In this document: one piece after another, positions 8,478-17,639 of the stretch
Layout: every line of letters starts with the position of its first letter
Position numbering within the stretch: position 1 is the first letter of the stretch
NCBI RefSeq assembly: GCF_029714425.1
Contig: NZ_CP121668.1
Location: forward strand, 6,221,501 to 6,285,500
DNA: 64,000 nt
Reading direction: 5' to 3'
Source of the DNA: Bradyrhizobium sp. CB2312
Lineage (GTDB): Bacteria; Pseudomonadota; Alphaproteobacteria; Rhizobiales; Xanthobacteraceae
Notes under the pieces: generated by a model
What the model was told of the DNA's origin: nothing
Database searches by the model: none
The model's input: the letters and a program-made list of their open reading frames with translations, nothing else
Translations under genes and position numbers: made by a program

Positions 8478-9566
8478 TCAGCTCTGCGAGCGCCGCGCCA
8501 TGAAGATGTCGTAGCCGACCTCGGCGACCTGGAACCAGGCGTAGCCGTCGCTGGAGAATTTTGCCAGGGAGTCATGCACTTTCTTGAAGTTGGCGTTGGT
8601 CGCGCCGACCTCGGCATGCAGCTCCTTGGCCGCCTTGTAGCAGGCATCCATGATCGCCGGCGAGAAGGCGTGCAGCTTGGTGCCGCTCGCGAGCAGCTTC
8701 TTCATGGCGAGCGGATTGGCGGTGTCGTAGCGCGCCATCATGTAGTTGTTGGCGGTGTGGCCGGCCTGCTCCAGTACGCTCTGGTAATATTTCGGCAGCG
8801 CGTTCCATTTGTCGAGATTGACGAAAGCGAGCAGCATCGGCCCGCCTTCCCACCAGCCGGGATAGTAGTAATGCGGCGCGATCTTGTAGAAGCCGAGCTT
8901 CTCGTCGTCATAGGGGCCGACCCATTCGGCGGCGTCGATCGTGCCCTTCTCCAGCGCCGGATAGATGTCGCCGCCGGCGAGCTGCTGCGGCACCACGCCG
9001 AGCTTCTGGAGCACGCGGCCGGCAAAACCGCCGATGCGGAATTTCATCCCGCTGAGATCCTGGGGTGTGTTGACCTCCTTCCTGAACCAGCCGCCCATCT
9101 GGCAGCCGGTGTTGCCCGCGAGCAGCGAGATGACGTTATAGCTCTTGTAGAACTCGTTGAGCACCTCGCGCCCGCCGCCCTGCATGTACCAGGCCTGGTT
9201 GATGCGCATGTTGGGGCCGAACGGCACCGATGAGCCGAAGGTGAATGTCGGGTCCTTGCCGAAATAATAGTAGGACGCGGTGTGGCCGATCTCGCAGGTG
9301 GCGTTCTGCACGGCGTCGAGGACCTGGAGGCCCGGCACGATCTCGCCGGCCGCGAAGATCTGGATCTGGAATTTGTTATCGGTTGCCTCGGCAACCATCT
9401 TGCACATCATCTCGGCGCCGCCATAGAGCGTATCGAGCGATTTCGGCCAGCTCGTCGGCATGCGCCATTTGATTTCCGGCATCGACTGCGCGATCGCGGG
9501 CGCCGCGAGCGTGGCGGCACCCGCCGCACCAAGTCCTGTGACCTTGATGAAGTCTCTTCTCTTCAT
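8478..9566 (-). CDS. TRAP transporter substrate-binding protein (DctP/TakP type), copy 1
   Basis: Periplasmic binding protein of 362 residues for a tripartite ATP-independent transporter. The N-terminus MKRRDFIKVTGLGAAG is a Tat signal ending in AIAQ. The family core is visible: IKWRMPTSWPKSLDTLYGG, AAGEIVPGLQVLDAVQ, FRKEVNTPQDLSGMKFRIGG and [14 protein letters not shown]. This sub-family binds 2-oxo acids and other carboxylates in TakP-like members; the ligand here is not known. ATG 9566 has an AGGAAA ribosome binding site. No DctQ or DctM membrane subunits accompany it, and a close paralogue lies at 12.2-13.3 kb. Confidence 0.92.
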   Translation of the reverse strand: MKRRDFIKVTGLGAAGAATLAAPAIAQSMPEIKWRMPTSWPKSLDTLYGGAEMMCKMVAEATDNKFQIQIFAAGEIVPGLQVLDAVQNATCEIGHTASYYYFGKDPTFTFGSSVPFGPNMRINQAWYMQGGGREVLNEFYKSYNVISLLAGNTGCQMGGWFRKEVNTPQDLSGMKFRIGGFAGRVLQKLGVVPQQLAGGDIYPALEKGTIDAAEWVGPYDDEKLGFYKIAPHYYYPGWWEGGPMLLAFVNLDKWNALPKYYQSVLEQAGHTANNYMMARYDTANPLAMKKLLASGTKLHAFSPAIMDACYKAAKELHAEVGATNANFKKVHDSLAKFSSDGYAWFQVAEVGYDIFMARRSQS

Positions 9567-9864
9567 GATTTCCTGCCCTGATGGATCTGATTGTTGAGCC
9601 TTCTTGCCGAGGCTTGGGGCCAGCATGGCGCAAGGGCCAACGGAATTCCATCGTGATCGCACTGCGGCAAAGAAAAAGGGCCGGGCCGCCGCGGGGGCCG
9701 GGCTGCTCTGGCAGCCGTGATCGGTCTGCTATGACCGAAAGCGGCCTCATCCTGCATCAAGCCAACCAGGAGCAACGTCCCGACGTTCCGGCTTCAAAAG
9801 TGCCGCAAGCAACAGCGGCAAGCCAAAGAAGAAAGCCCAACCTCAGCGCCGCAAAGCCCAACTT

Positions 9865-9947
9865 GTAGGATGGGTAGAGCGCAGCGAAACCCATCGACAG
9901 CACCCGGCGTGAACGTGATGGGTTTCGCTGCGCTCTACCCATCCTAC
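9865..9947. repeat. Palindromic repeat with 31-bp arms
   Basis: Left arm 9865-9895 begins GTAGGATGGGTAGAGCGCAG; the right arm 9917-9947 is its exact reverse complement, separated by 21 bases. The same family recurs at 11342-11451. It is the dispersed rhizobial palindrome whose false translation reads MGRAQRNPS. The decayed cyclase begins immediately after the right arm. Confidence 0.9.
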
Positions 9948-9950
9948 CCG

Positions 9951-10462
9951 CTGCGCCCCGGCGCGCTGCGGTTGACCCTGGAAAACCTCACCGATGCGCG
10001 CGTGCCGCCGGCGGTGTGGGTGGCGAACCAACAGCTCGAGGATCTCCTAACCCGGCGCAAGCCGAGCCTGACCGCACAAAGCGCCTCCTCACGAACCAGA
10101 CTTTCCGCGATCTCTACCGCACCGCCCCATCGCGCCATTGCCGCTGCGATCCGCATGCGCGAGGCCATGAGCGAGCTAGGGCCCCAGCGCCAGCAGCAGG
10201 GCCTGTTGCTGAAGATGGGCATCCACGAGGGATCGTGCCTCGCGGTCACGCTCAACGGCCAGCAGGACTATTTTGGGCAGACCGTGAACATCGCCTCGCG
10301 CGTTCAGGGCCTGGCTGCCTCGCGCTCGATCGTCGTGAGGAACCGGTGGTGGACCACGCCAGGACCCGCGACCTGCTGGAAGCCAGCGGCCTCAACCCGA
10401 CCTGCCGCAGCGTCGCGCTCGGCGGGATCGCGGAGAGAGTGTCGGTCTACGAGATACCGTGA
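9951..10462 (+). pseudogene. Decayed DUF5939-type adenylate cyclase
   Basis: Three pieces of one cyclase lie in order but in two frames. The first reads ENLTDARVPPAVWVANQQ (from 9951), the second RLLTNQTFRDLYRT (about 10085-10123, other frame), the third PHRAIAAAIRMREAM through LLLKMGIHEG, DYFGQTVNIASRVQGLA and SRSIVV (10122-10337, first frame). A last shift near 10338 gives RTRDLLEASGLNP ... RVSVYEIP and stop. Comparison with the family as I know it shows the 5' end missing at the palindromic repeat and the catalytic core with both metal-binding Asp motifs deleted near 10122. It cannot make an active cyclase. Confidence 0.85.
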
Positions 10463-10503
10463 GGCGGCGCGGCCCGGCGAAGTGCAGCCGTCAATTGCGC
10501 CTG

Positions 10504-10854
10504 CTACGCCTTCTTCACGAATTCCGATTTCAGGTTCATCGCGCCGATGCCGTCGATCTTGCAGGCGATGTTGTGGCCGTCGGTGGCGTCCTGGAGGCGG
10601 ATGTTCCTGACCTTGGTGCCGCCCTTGACGACCGATGACGATCCCTTGACCTTGAGGTCCTTCATCACGACGACGCTGTCGCCATCAGTGAGGATGTTGC
10701 CATGGGCATCGCGCACCCCAGCCTCCTGCGGGACCGGCGCGGCCGCATCGCCCGCAGCGCTCCATTCATGGGCGCACTCCGGACAGACCCAGAGATCGCG
10801 GTCCTGATAGGCGTGCTCCGACTGGCAGTTCGGGCATTTTGTTGCGTCGTTCAT
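10504..10854 (-). CDS. yjdM: PhnA/YjdM family zinc-ribbon protein
   Basis: Small cytoplasmic protein of 116 residues. An N-terminal zinc ribbon ([21 protein letters not shown]) is followed by the PhnA/YjdM beta-barrel domain with [17 protein letters not shown] and the C-terminal [16 protein letters not shown]. The length is that of Escherichia coli YjdM, once called PhnA; the family is not the phosphonoacetate hydrolase, and its biochemical role is not established. ATG 10854 was chosen because the homologous [10 protein letters not shown] starts there. It stands alone, next to the small membrane gene on the same strand. Confidence 0.88.
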   Translation of the reverse strand: MNDATKCPNCQSEHAYQDRDLWVCPECAHEWSAAGDAAAPVPQEAGVRDAHGNILTDGDSVVVMKDLKVKGSSSVVKGGTKVRNIRLQDATDGHNIACKIDGIGAMNLKSEFVKKA

Positions 10855-10936
10855 GGCAGGTGTCGATCTCCGGAAAAAGCTGCGCGCTGTGTAGGCTGGA
10901 GGCGCGCAGGTTGGCAAGTAGCCGGGCTACATCTCG

Positions 10937-11110
10937 TCACCGAAACAGTGCGACAAAGATCACGTAGAGCCAGCCCAGGATCCCGTGGATGATCGCCCAC
11001 AGGATCGAATGGTTGTTGGTGTAGGATATCGCGATGGCGAGCGCCGAGCCAAAGCCGACGCCGTATTTGGCGCCTTCGACGCGGACGCCGTAGTATCGAT
11101 TGCCGTTCAT
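10937..11110 (-). CDS. 57-residue membrane protein, possibly FixK/FNR controlled
   Basis: A short reading frame that size filters would miss. It begins MNGNRYYGVRVEGAKYGVG, has hydrophobic segments AIAISY and ILWAIIHGILGWLYVIFVAL, and ends FVALFR before TGA. The ATG at 11110 is preceded by GAGAGGG at normal spacing. A TTGA-N6-TCAA box lies 56 bp upstream of the start, where an FNR-type activator would sit. I do not recognise a named family; the shape is that of small inner-membrane proteins annotated as hypothetical in related genomes. It may assist a respiratory or transport complex, but that is inference. Confidence 0.72.
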   Translation of the reverse strand: MNGNRYYGVRVEGAKYGVGFGSALAIAISYTNNHSILWAIIHGILGWLYVIFVALFR

Positions 11111-11165
11111 GGTGATCCCTCTCGAGATTGCGCTGCATCCTTCCTACGGGCCTCGCGCCGATCTC

Positions 11166-11179
11166 TTGACGCAGATCAA
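11166..11179. promoter_or_regulatory. FixK/FNR-type box TTGA-N6-TCAA
   Basis: TTGACGCAGATCAA fits TTGA-N6-TCAA exactly. It is 56 bp upstream of the ATG of the 57-residue membrane protein, the expected distance for an activator site at about -41 of a short-leader transcript. This is the second such box in the window. Confidence 0.6.
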
Positions 11180-11207
11180 TTTTGCTCTGCGCGCGGCGCT
11201 GATGGGT

Positions 11208-11251
11208 GTCAGACAAAAATGTCGAAAACAATCCCATGCAAAGTAGAAACG
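11208..11251. repeat. Dispersed repeat (copy 1 of the TCGAAAACA-CCCATGCA family)
   Basis: The stretch 11221-11251 (GTCGAAAACAATCCCATGCA then AAGTAGAAACG) matches the reverse complement of 12080-12110 with about three differences. The match runs loosely on into an A-rich block. It is a short dispersed element seen in intergenic DNA of this clade. Confidence 0.7.
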
Positions 11252-11341
11252 GCCGGCCCTGGACCTCATTTCTGAAATACCGAATAACGGTTGACGCGTC
11301 GAGGCTGGAGGAACGGTGCATTCCGGGAGTTGATGTAGTCC

Positions 11342-11451
11342 GTAGGATGGGTAGAACGAAGCGAAACCCATCGGCGGCCTCGCCGAGGCGACGGTGATAA
11401 CGATCACCCTGGGGCGGTATGATGGGTTTCGCTTCGCTCTCCCCATCCTAC
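11342..11451. repeat. Palindromic repeat with 31-bp arms, second copy
   Basis: Arm 11342-11372 (starts GTAGGATGGGTAGAACGAAG) and arm 11421-11451 are reverse complements apart from one position, with a 48-bp spacer. Same family as 9865-9947, with a longer spacer. Confidence 0.88.
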
Positions 11452-11489
11452 GATTTGAACTCGCACGATGAGGTTCGCTTCCGCGCTAC

Positions 11490-11828
11490 CTATCGTTCTC
11501 TCTCAAAAGCGGCCCTGAGTTCGGCGAGTTGCTCGCCGGTTGCTCCCAACTCCGCGTCCGCGCGATCCGTCGGAACGTCCATATACGCAATCGGCGCATC
11601 GAACTGGCTCGCCGTGAAGTCGTATCTCTTGCCTCCGATCCGGTTGTAGAAATGGTCGCCGGCGGGCAACGGCGTCTTCAGCAGGTCACCGCCGAAGAGC
11701 TCGTGGATCAGCAGCGAAGTGACGTTGCATTGCCCCACCGCCGGATTCTCCGCCGTCCATTTGCTGGCCGTCGACAGCGACCATGCCTTGAGCAGCGCGC
11801 GCTTGATGTCATCGGGATCGAAGCTCAT
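11490..11828 (-). CDS. YunG-like conserved protein
   Basis: Soluble protein of 112 residues that resembles the YunG family: a start of the type KAWSLSTASKWT, then NPAVGQCNVTSLLIHELFGGDLLKT, HFYNRIGGKRYDFTASQF and a charged end. The GQC Cys and the His-Tyr-Asn stretch are the conserved elements of the family, which has no assigned function. The gene stands alone between repeats. Start ATG 11828 is the only good candidate. Confidence 0.75.
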   Translation of the reverse strand: MSFDPDDIKRALLKAWSLSTASKWTAENPAVGQCNVTSLLIHELFGGDLLKTPLPAGDHFYNRIGGKRYDFTASQFDAPIAYMDVPTDRADAELGATGEQLAELRAAFERER

Positions 11829-12142
11829 CGTCGCTCCCCCGGCGATCGGCGGCAGCCGAATTTCGGATTATACGATTATCGCTTTATGCCACTGTTTTGC
11901 CCGACGTGTCAAACCGCCTCGCCGGTCGGGTAAGCCCCCAGGCCATCCGCGGGTCATTGCGGTCACGGTCGCAAAAATCGGCGCGTCGGCACCGGCTGCT
12001 CCGTGATCGCAGTGTCCTGCTGAATTGCCCCGTCCCGTCAAGCTGTTGGAAGCATCGACGAGGCAACCCGCCCTCACCTCGTTTCTACTGTGCATGGGGT
12101 TGTTTTCGATTTTTTTGTTTTGGCACTCATCCTCGATCAAAG
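11829..12142. other. Intergenic stretch with no gene
   Basis: No coding sequence is supported. The stretch carries the second copy of the dispersed repeat at 12080-12128, inverted relative to the one near 11.2 kb, and ends at the terminator of the TRAP gene. Confidence 0.6.
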
Positions 12143-12170
12143 AAAAAAGCCCGGCCTCGTCGGAGGCCGG
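12143..12170 (-). terminator. Rho-independent terminator of the second TRAP binding-protein gene
   Basis: On the minus strand the sequence CCGGCCTC-CGAC-GAGGCCGG (12151-12170) forms a perfect eight-pair stem and is followed by GC and six T (12143-12148 are A on the given strand). It lies 29 bp after the stop codon of the gene at 12199. Confidence 0.85.
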
Positions 12171-12198
12171 ACTTTCCGATTGCGACGTGCTGGAACGA

Positions 12199-13362
<1,164 letters not shown>

Positions 13363-13494
13363 TCAGGCCGCGTCGAACCGAAGGGGCTTGACTGCCGTGG
13401 GCGTTTAACACGGACGGGGCGCTTTCGGAACGCGACAATGGCATGATGGGGGTCTACGAAAGTCGCATCTCCCCAACGGATTGGCCTCACAGCC

Positions 13495-14637
13495 TCAGGC
13501 TGCGGCGATGACGCCCTTGAGCTGGTCCCGGACCTGCCCCGCAATGGCGCGGTAGATCGCCGCATGGGGCCCGTCCGGCTCGCTGTCGACGACGGGTTTG
13601 CCGGCGTCCGAGGTGGCGCGAATCGCCATGTGCAAGGGGATCTCGCCCAGGAACGGTACCCCGAGCTTCTCGGCCTCGTGACGGGCGCCGCCATGGCCGA
13701 AGATGTCGGATTTGGTGCCGCAATGCGGACACTGGAAATAGCTCATGTTCTCGACGATGCCGAGCACGGGCACGTTGACCTTCTTGAACATCGCAAGCCC
13801 CCGCCTTGCGTCGATCAGGGAGAGGTCCTGCGGGGTCGAGACGATCACCGCCCCCTTCAGCGGCACGTTCTGCGCCAGCGTGAGCTGGGCATCGCCGGTG
13901 CCCGGCGGCATGTCGACGACCAGCACGTCGAGCTGGCCCCATGCGACGTCGCGCAGCATCTGCGTCACCGCCGACATCACCATCGGGCCGCGCCAGATCA
14001 TCGCGGTTTCTTCCTCCACCAGGAAGCCGATCGACATGATGGCGAGGCCGAAGCGGCGGAGCGGAATCATCTTGCGCTCGCCGTCCAGCTCCGGCTTGTC
14101 CCGCAGACCGGTGAGGCGCGGCACCGAGGGGCCGTAGATGTCGGCGTCGAGCAGCCCGACCTTGAGACCGAGGTCGCGCAGGCCGAGCGCGAGGTTGAGC
14201 GCGGTGGTCGACTTGCCGACGCCGCCCTTGCCCGAGGCGACCGCGATCACCGCGGCAACGCCGGGAATTTCGGACTGCCGCGCCATCGGCGATTGGGCGC
14301 CGCCCTGTGGCGGCGGCTTGTGGGCGTGGACCGGCTGCACGCCCGGCGTGCCGCGGCTCGGCTGCGGGGGTGGCGGCGGCGCGGAGCCCGGCTTGCGCTC
14401 GGCGGTCAGCGCCACCATCACGGTGGTGACGCCGGGAATGGCGCGCACGGCGGCCTCGGCCTCGGCCCGGATGGATTCCCAGGCCCGCGCCTCGGCGGCA
14501 TCGACATTGATCGAGAAGAACACCTTGCCATCCGAGGCGCTGATCGCGCTCAGCACATTGGCATTGGTGAGCGCGACCCCGCGCGGCGACTTGATCCGGG
14601 CGAGGCTGTCGAGAACCTGTTGCTGCGTCACGCTCAA
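13495..14637 (-). CDS. apbC: Mrp/ApbC/NBP35-family iron-sulfur cluster carrier ATPase
   Basis: Cytoplasmic P-loop ATPase of about 380 residues that carries and delivers Fe-S clusters. An N-terminal MIP18-like domain (about 5-90) is joined by a proline-rich linker (PPPPPQPSRG) to the ParA-like ATPase with the deviant Walker A GKGGVGKSTTALNLA, LLDADIYGPS, VDMPPGTGDAQLTL and the cluster-binding CxxC in ENMSYFQCPHCGTKSDIFGHGG. Start is probably TTG 14637 (AGGAG seven bases upstream); GTG 14631 is the alternative. It stands alone. Confidence 0.93.
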   Translation of the reverse strand: MSVTQQQVLDSLARIKSPRGVALTNANVLSAISASDGKVFFSINVDAAEARAWESIRAEAEAAVRAIPGVTTVMVALTAERKPGSAPPPPPQPSRGTPGVQPVHAHKPPPQGGAQSPMARQSEIPGVAAVIAVASGKGGVGKSTTALNLALGLRDLGLKVGLLDADIYGPSVPRLTGLRDKPELDGERKMIPLRRFGLAIMSIGFLVEEETAMIWRGPMVMSAVTQMLRDVAWGQLDVLVVDMPPGTGDAQLTLAQNVPLKGAVIVSTPQDLSLIDARRGLAMFKKVNVPVLGIVENMSYFQCPHCGTKSDIFGHGGARHEAEKLGVPFLGEIPLHMAIRATSDAGKPVVDSEPDGPHAAIYRAIAGQVRDQLKGVIAAA

Positions 14638-14690
14638 AGCGCATCTCCTGAAGTTCAAGATGCCCCATTAGAGCGGAAACGCCCAAAAGG

Positions 14691-15128
14691 CTACTGCCTG
14701 CCGATATCGTCAGCCATCTCGGCGGGCGCGGCTCCCTGCTCGCTGGCCGCCTCGTAATTGAGCTCGATCATGACCCCGTTGGGGTCGTGGACGAAGATCT
14801 GCCAGAGCTCGCCGCCGGGCACCTGGCGGGAGTCGAATTTCATGCCTTTCGAGGCCAGCCGCTGCTTCATGCCGTCGAACCCGCGGCTGACGAAGGCGAC
14901 GTGGTGGACAACGCCGGAATCCGGCTTTTGTGGCTCGGCGGTCGGAGAAATATCGACGAGGTGCACCACCGCCTTGCCCTCGCTGTACATCCAGGCGCCG
15001 GGAAAGGCGAAATCCGGCCGCGGGCCTTTTTCCAGGCCCAGCACGTCCTCGTAGAAGCGGACCGTCTCGGCCAGATGCCGGGTCCGAATGTTGAAATGAT
15101 CGAGCACGCCCACGCTCACGCCGCCCAT
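14691..15128 (-). CDS. VOC-family (glyoxalase/bleomycin-resistance fold) protein
   Basis: Cytoplasmic protein of 145 residues with the two beta-alpha-beta-beta-beta modules of the vicinal oxygen chelate fold. Metal-ligand positions are visible as LDHFNIRTRHLAETVRFY (His), VVHLVDI (His) and DPNGVMIELNYE (Glu), plus VVHHVAFVSRG. It may be a lyase, dioxygenase or resistance protein; substrate cannot be told. ATG 15128 has an AGGAG ribosome binding site. Confidence 0.85.
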   Translation of the reverse strand: MGGVSVGVLDHFNIRTRHLAETVRFYEDVLGLEKGPRPDFAFPGAWMYSEGKAVVHLVDISPTAEPQKPDSGVVHHVAFVSRGFDGMKQRLASKGMKFDSRQVPGGELWQIFVHDPNGVMIELNYEAASEQGAAPAEMADDIGRQ

Positions 15129-15327
15129 CCCTCTGCTCCTTTTTTGAAGTCCTTGTTGAAGATCCCAGATCAGCCATCCTAGCACAGGGGGGCGTCAAAC
15201 GAAGCCGTTGCCCTCTGCCATCAAGGGTTTATGGTGCGCCCGTTCCCCTTCATGTGGAACCTTAGGATCCCCCGGCTGGCGTCCCTCGCCCGGCTGCAAC
15301 CGTAAAACTCAAGCTACGGACACACAC

Positions 15328-16200
15328 ATGGCTAAAGTCGCTTTCCTCGGTCTCGGCGTGATGGGCTTCCCCATGGCCGGACACCTCGTGAAAAAAGGGG
15401 GCCATGAGGTCACCGTCTACAACCGCACCGCGGCCAAGGCGAAGGAATGGGCGGACAAGTTCGGCGGCAAGACCGCGGCGACCCCGAAGGCCGCCGCCGA
15501 GGGCCAGGATTTCGTGATGTGCTGCGTCGGCAACGACAACGACCTGCGCGCGGTCACGATCGGCGCTGACGGCGCATTCGCCGGCATGAAGAAGGGCGCG
15601 ACCTTCGTTGACCACACCACGGCCTCCGCCGAAGTCGCGCGCGAGCTGGATGCGGCCGCGACCAAGGCCGGTTTCAAGTTCGTCGACGCTCCCGTGTCGG
15701 GCGGCCAGGCCGGCGCCGAGAACGGCGTGCTGACGGTGATGTGCGGCGGTGCGCAGGATGCCTATGCCGGCGCCGAGCCGATCATCACGGGCGCCTATGC
15801 GCGGATGTGCAAGCTGCTCGGGCCCGCCGGAAGCGGCCAGCTGACCAAGATGGTCAACCAGATCTGCATTGCCGGCCTCGTGCAGGGCCTGTCCGAGGGC
15901 ATCCACTTCGCCACGAAGAGCGGCCTCGACGTCGCCGCGGTGATCGAGACCATCTCCAAGGGCGCGGCGCAGTCCTGGCAGATGGAGAACCGCTACAAGA
16001 CCATGAACGACGGCAAGTACGATTTCGGCTTCGCGGTCGAATGGATGCGCAAGGACCTCTCGATCTCGCTGGCTGAAGCCCGCCGCAACGGCGCCACCCT
16101 GCCGGTGACCGCGCTGGTCGACCAGTTCTACGCCGAGATCGAGAAGATGGGCGGCAAGCGCTGGGATACGTCGAGCCTGCTTGCGCGCCTGCAACGCTGA
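15328..16200 (+). CDS. 3-hydroxyisobutyrate-dehydrogenase-like NAD(P)-dependent oxidoreductase
   Basis: Beta-hydroxyacid dehydrogenase of 290 residues. The N-terminal Rossmann domain opens with VAFLGLGVMGFPMAGHLVK, the substrate-binding signature FVDAPVSGGQAGAENGVLTV and the catalytic Lys in GQLTKMVNQICIAGLVQG follow, then the all-helical C-terminal domain. Related enzymes oxidise 3-hydroxyisobutyrate or reduce tartronate or glyoxylate semialdehydes. ATG 15328 is chosen from the conserved start. The NhaD gene begins 22 bp downstream, so the two may be co-transcribed without a shared function. Confidence 0.9.
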   Translation: MAKVAFLGLGVMGFPMAGHLVKKGGHEVTVYNRTAAKAKEWADKFGGKTAATPKAAAEGQDFVMCCVGNDNDLRAVTIGADGAFAGMKKGATFVDHTTASAEVARELDAAATKAGFKFVDAPVSGGQAGAENGVLTVMCGGAQDAYAGAEPIITGAYARMCKLLGPAGSGQLTKMVNQICIAGLVQGLSEGIHFATKSGLDVAAVIETISKGAAQSWQMENRYKTMNDGKYDFGFAVEWMRKDLSISLAEARRNGATLPVTALVDQFYAEIEKMGGKRWDTSSLLARLQR

Positions 16201-16222
16201 CGTCTGAGGGACCGTTCCCGCT

Positions 16223-17500
16223 TTGCTGACCGCGATCGCCGTCATCTTCGTCGTCGCCTATGCGGCGATCGCGCTCGAGCATCCGCTCGGGATCAACAAG
16301 AGTGCCACGGCGCTGATCGGCGCCGCATTGCTCTGGACGGTCTACGCGGTCACCACGGGCGACCATGCGCTGGTCAACCATGCGCTCAACGAGTCCGTCG
16401 CCTCCACCGCACAGATCGTGTTCTTCCTCATCGGCGCGATGACCATCGTCGAGGTCATCGACGCCCATGACGGCTTCGAGGTCATCACCGCCCGCATCAG
16501 CACCACGAGCCAGATCCGGCTGATGTGGCTGGTCGGCTTCGTGGCGTTCTTCCTCAGCGCGATCCTGGACAACCTGACGACCACCATCGTGATGGTCTCG
16601 CTGATCCAGCGGCTGATCGCCAAGCGCGAGGACCGGCTGCTGTTCGCCTCCCTCATCGTCATCGCCGCGAACGCCGGCGGAGCTTGGACCGTGATCGGCG
16701 ACGTCACCACGACCATGCTGTGGATCGGCGGGCAGATCACGCCGCTGAACATCATGGGCGCGGTGTTCCTGCCCTCGCTGGTCAATCTGCTCGTCCCGCT
16801 CGCCTTCCTCAGCTTCCTGGTGAAGGGGAAGACCATCGCACCGCCGCCGAAGGAGGACGGCTTGCAGGTCATCGAGGCGTTCGAGCGCAACCTGATGTTC
16901 TATCTCGGGCTCGGCACGCTGATCGCCGTGCCCGCCTTCAAGACGGTCACGCATCTGCCGCCCTTCATGGGCGTGCTGCTCGGGCTCGGCATCGTCTGGC
17001 TGGTCGGCGAGATCGTCCACCGCGGCAAGGACGAGCATGTCCGCCATCCCCTCACGCTGGCGCATGCGCTGACGCGGATCGACATGGGCTCGATCGTGTT
17101 CTTCGTGGGCATCCTGCTCGCGGTCGCCTGCCTCGAACATGCGGGCCTGCTCACGATGCTGGCGCGATGGCTGGAAGCGACCATCGGCCGCCAGGACATC
17201 ATCGTCGTCGTGCTCGGCCTGCTCAGCGCCGTCATCGACAACGTCCCACTGGTCGCAGCGACCATGGGCATGTACGACCTCGGCCACTACCCGCCAGACA
17301 GCTTCATCTGGGAGTTCATCGCCTATTGCGCCGGCACCGGCGGCTCGATCCTGATCATCGGCTCGGCTGCAGGCGTCGCCGCCATGGGGCTCGAGCGGAT
17401 CGAGTTCCTCTGGTACGCCCGCCGCATCGCCGGCCCCGCGCTCGCGGGCTATCTCGCAGGCGCCGTCGTCTACGTCGCGCAGCATGCTGCGCTGCACTGA
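16223..17500 (+). CDS. nhaD: NhaD-type sodium/proton antiporter
   Basis: Inner-membrane antiporter of 425 residues with about 11-13 hydrophobic segments. Characteristic parts are EHPLGINKSATALIGAALLW, VIDAHDGFEVIT, FFLSAILDNLTTTIVMVSL, GGAWTVIGDVTTTMLWIGG and SAVIDNVPLVAATMGMYDL; the acidic residues in the two helix breaks (ILDNLTT, VIDNVPL) are those expected in the ion path. The start is TTG at 16223. NhaD proteins export Na+ or Li+ at alkaline pH. Confidence 0.92.
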   Translation: MLTAIAVIFVVAYAAIALEHPLGINKSATALIGAALLWTVYAVTTGDHALVNHALNESVASTAQIVFFLIGAMTIVEVIDAHDGFEVITARISTTSQIRLMWLVGFVAFFLSAILDNLTTTIVMVSLIQRLIAKREDRLLFASLIVIAANAGGAWTVIGDVTTTMLWIGGQITPLNIMGAVFLPSLVNLLVPLAFLSFLVKGKTIAPPPKEDGLQVIEAFERNLMFYLGLGTLIAVPAFKTVTHLPPFMGVLLGLGIVWLVGEIVHRGKDEHVRHPLTLAHALTRIDMGSIVFFVGILLAVACLEHAGLLTMLARWLEATIGRQDIIVVVLGLLSAVIDNVPLVAATMGMYDLGHYPPDSFIWEFIAYCAGTGGSILIIGSAAGVAAMGLERIEFLWYARRIAGPALAGYLAGAVVYVAQHAALH

Positions 17501-17522
17501 ACGGCCGCGCGCGGGCTGAAAA

Positions 17523-17537
17523 TTAACGCGCGGTTAA
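17523..17537 (+). promoter_or_regulatory. Full CtrA-type box TTAA-N7-TTAA
   Basis: TTAACGCGCGGTTAA matches the alphaproteobacterial CtrA site TTAA-N7-TTAA(C), including the following C. It lies 103 bp upstream of the sensor kinase at 17640. A second dyad, CCTTAAG (17553-17559) with CTTAAGG (17566-17572), stands 15 bp further on with an N8 spacing. Confidence 0.65.
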
Positions 17538-17601
17538 CGTAATTCTTTAGCTCCTTAAGTCACCTCTTAAGGATTTCTTGCCACAGATAGACAATGCAGA
17601 A

Positions 17602-17620
17602 GGCCCGCCTCGCGCGGGCC
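17602..17620 (+). terminator. GC hairpin in front of the sensor kinase
   Basis: GGCCCGC-CTCGC-GCGGGCC is a perfect seven-pair stem, 19 bp before the kinase ATG. It may be the terminator of nhaD (a weak TTGTTGTTG tract follows) or a leader structure over the kinase start. Either reading is possible. Confidence 0.45.
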
Positions 17621-17639
17621 AGGAATCGTTGTTGTTGCG

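Noticed and set aside
9870..10610. A 246-codon plus-strand frame starting in the palindromic repeat
   Set aside because: The start (MGRAQRNPS) is repeat sequence and the frame joins only some of the cyclase pieces; annotated as a pseudogene instead.
15854..17497. A 547-codon minus-strand frame under nhaD
   Set aside because: Antisense of a clear NhaD antiporter and of the end of the dehydrogenase gene; low-complexity Asp/Arg/His-rich translation.
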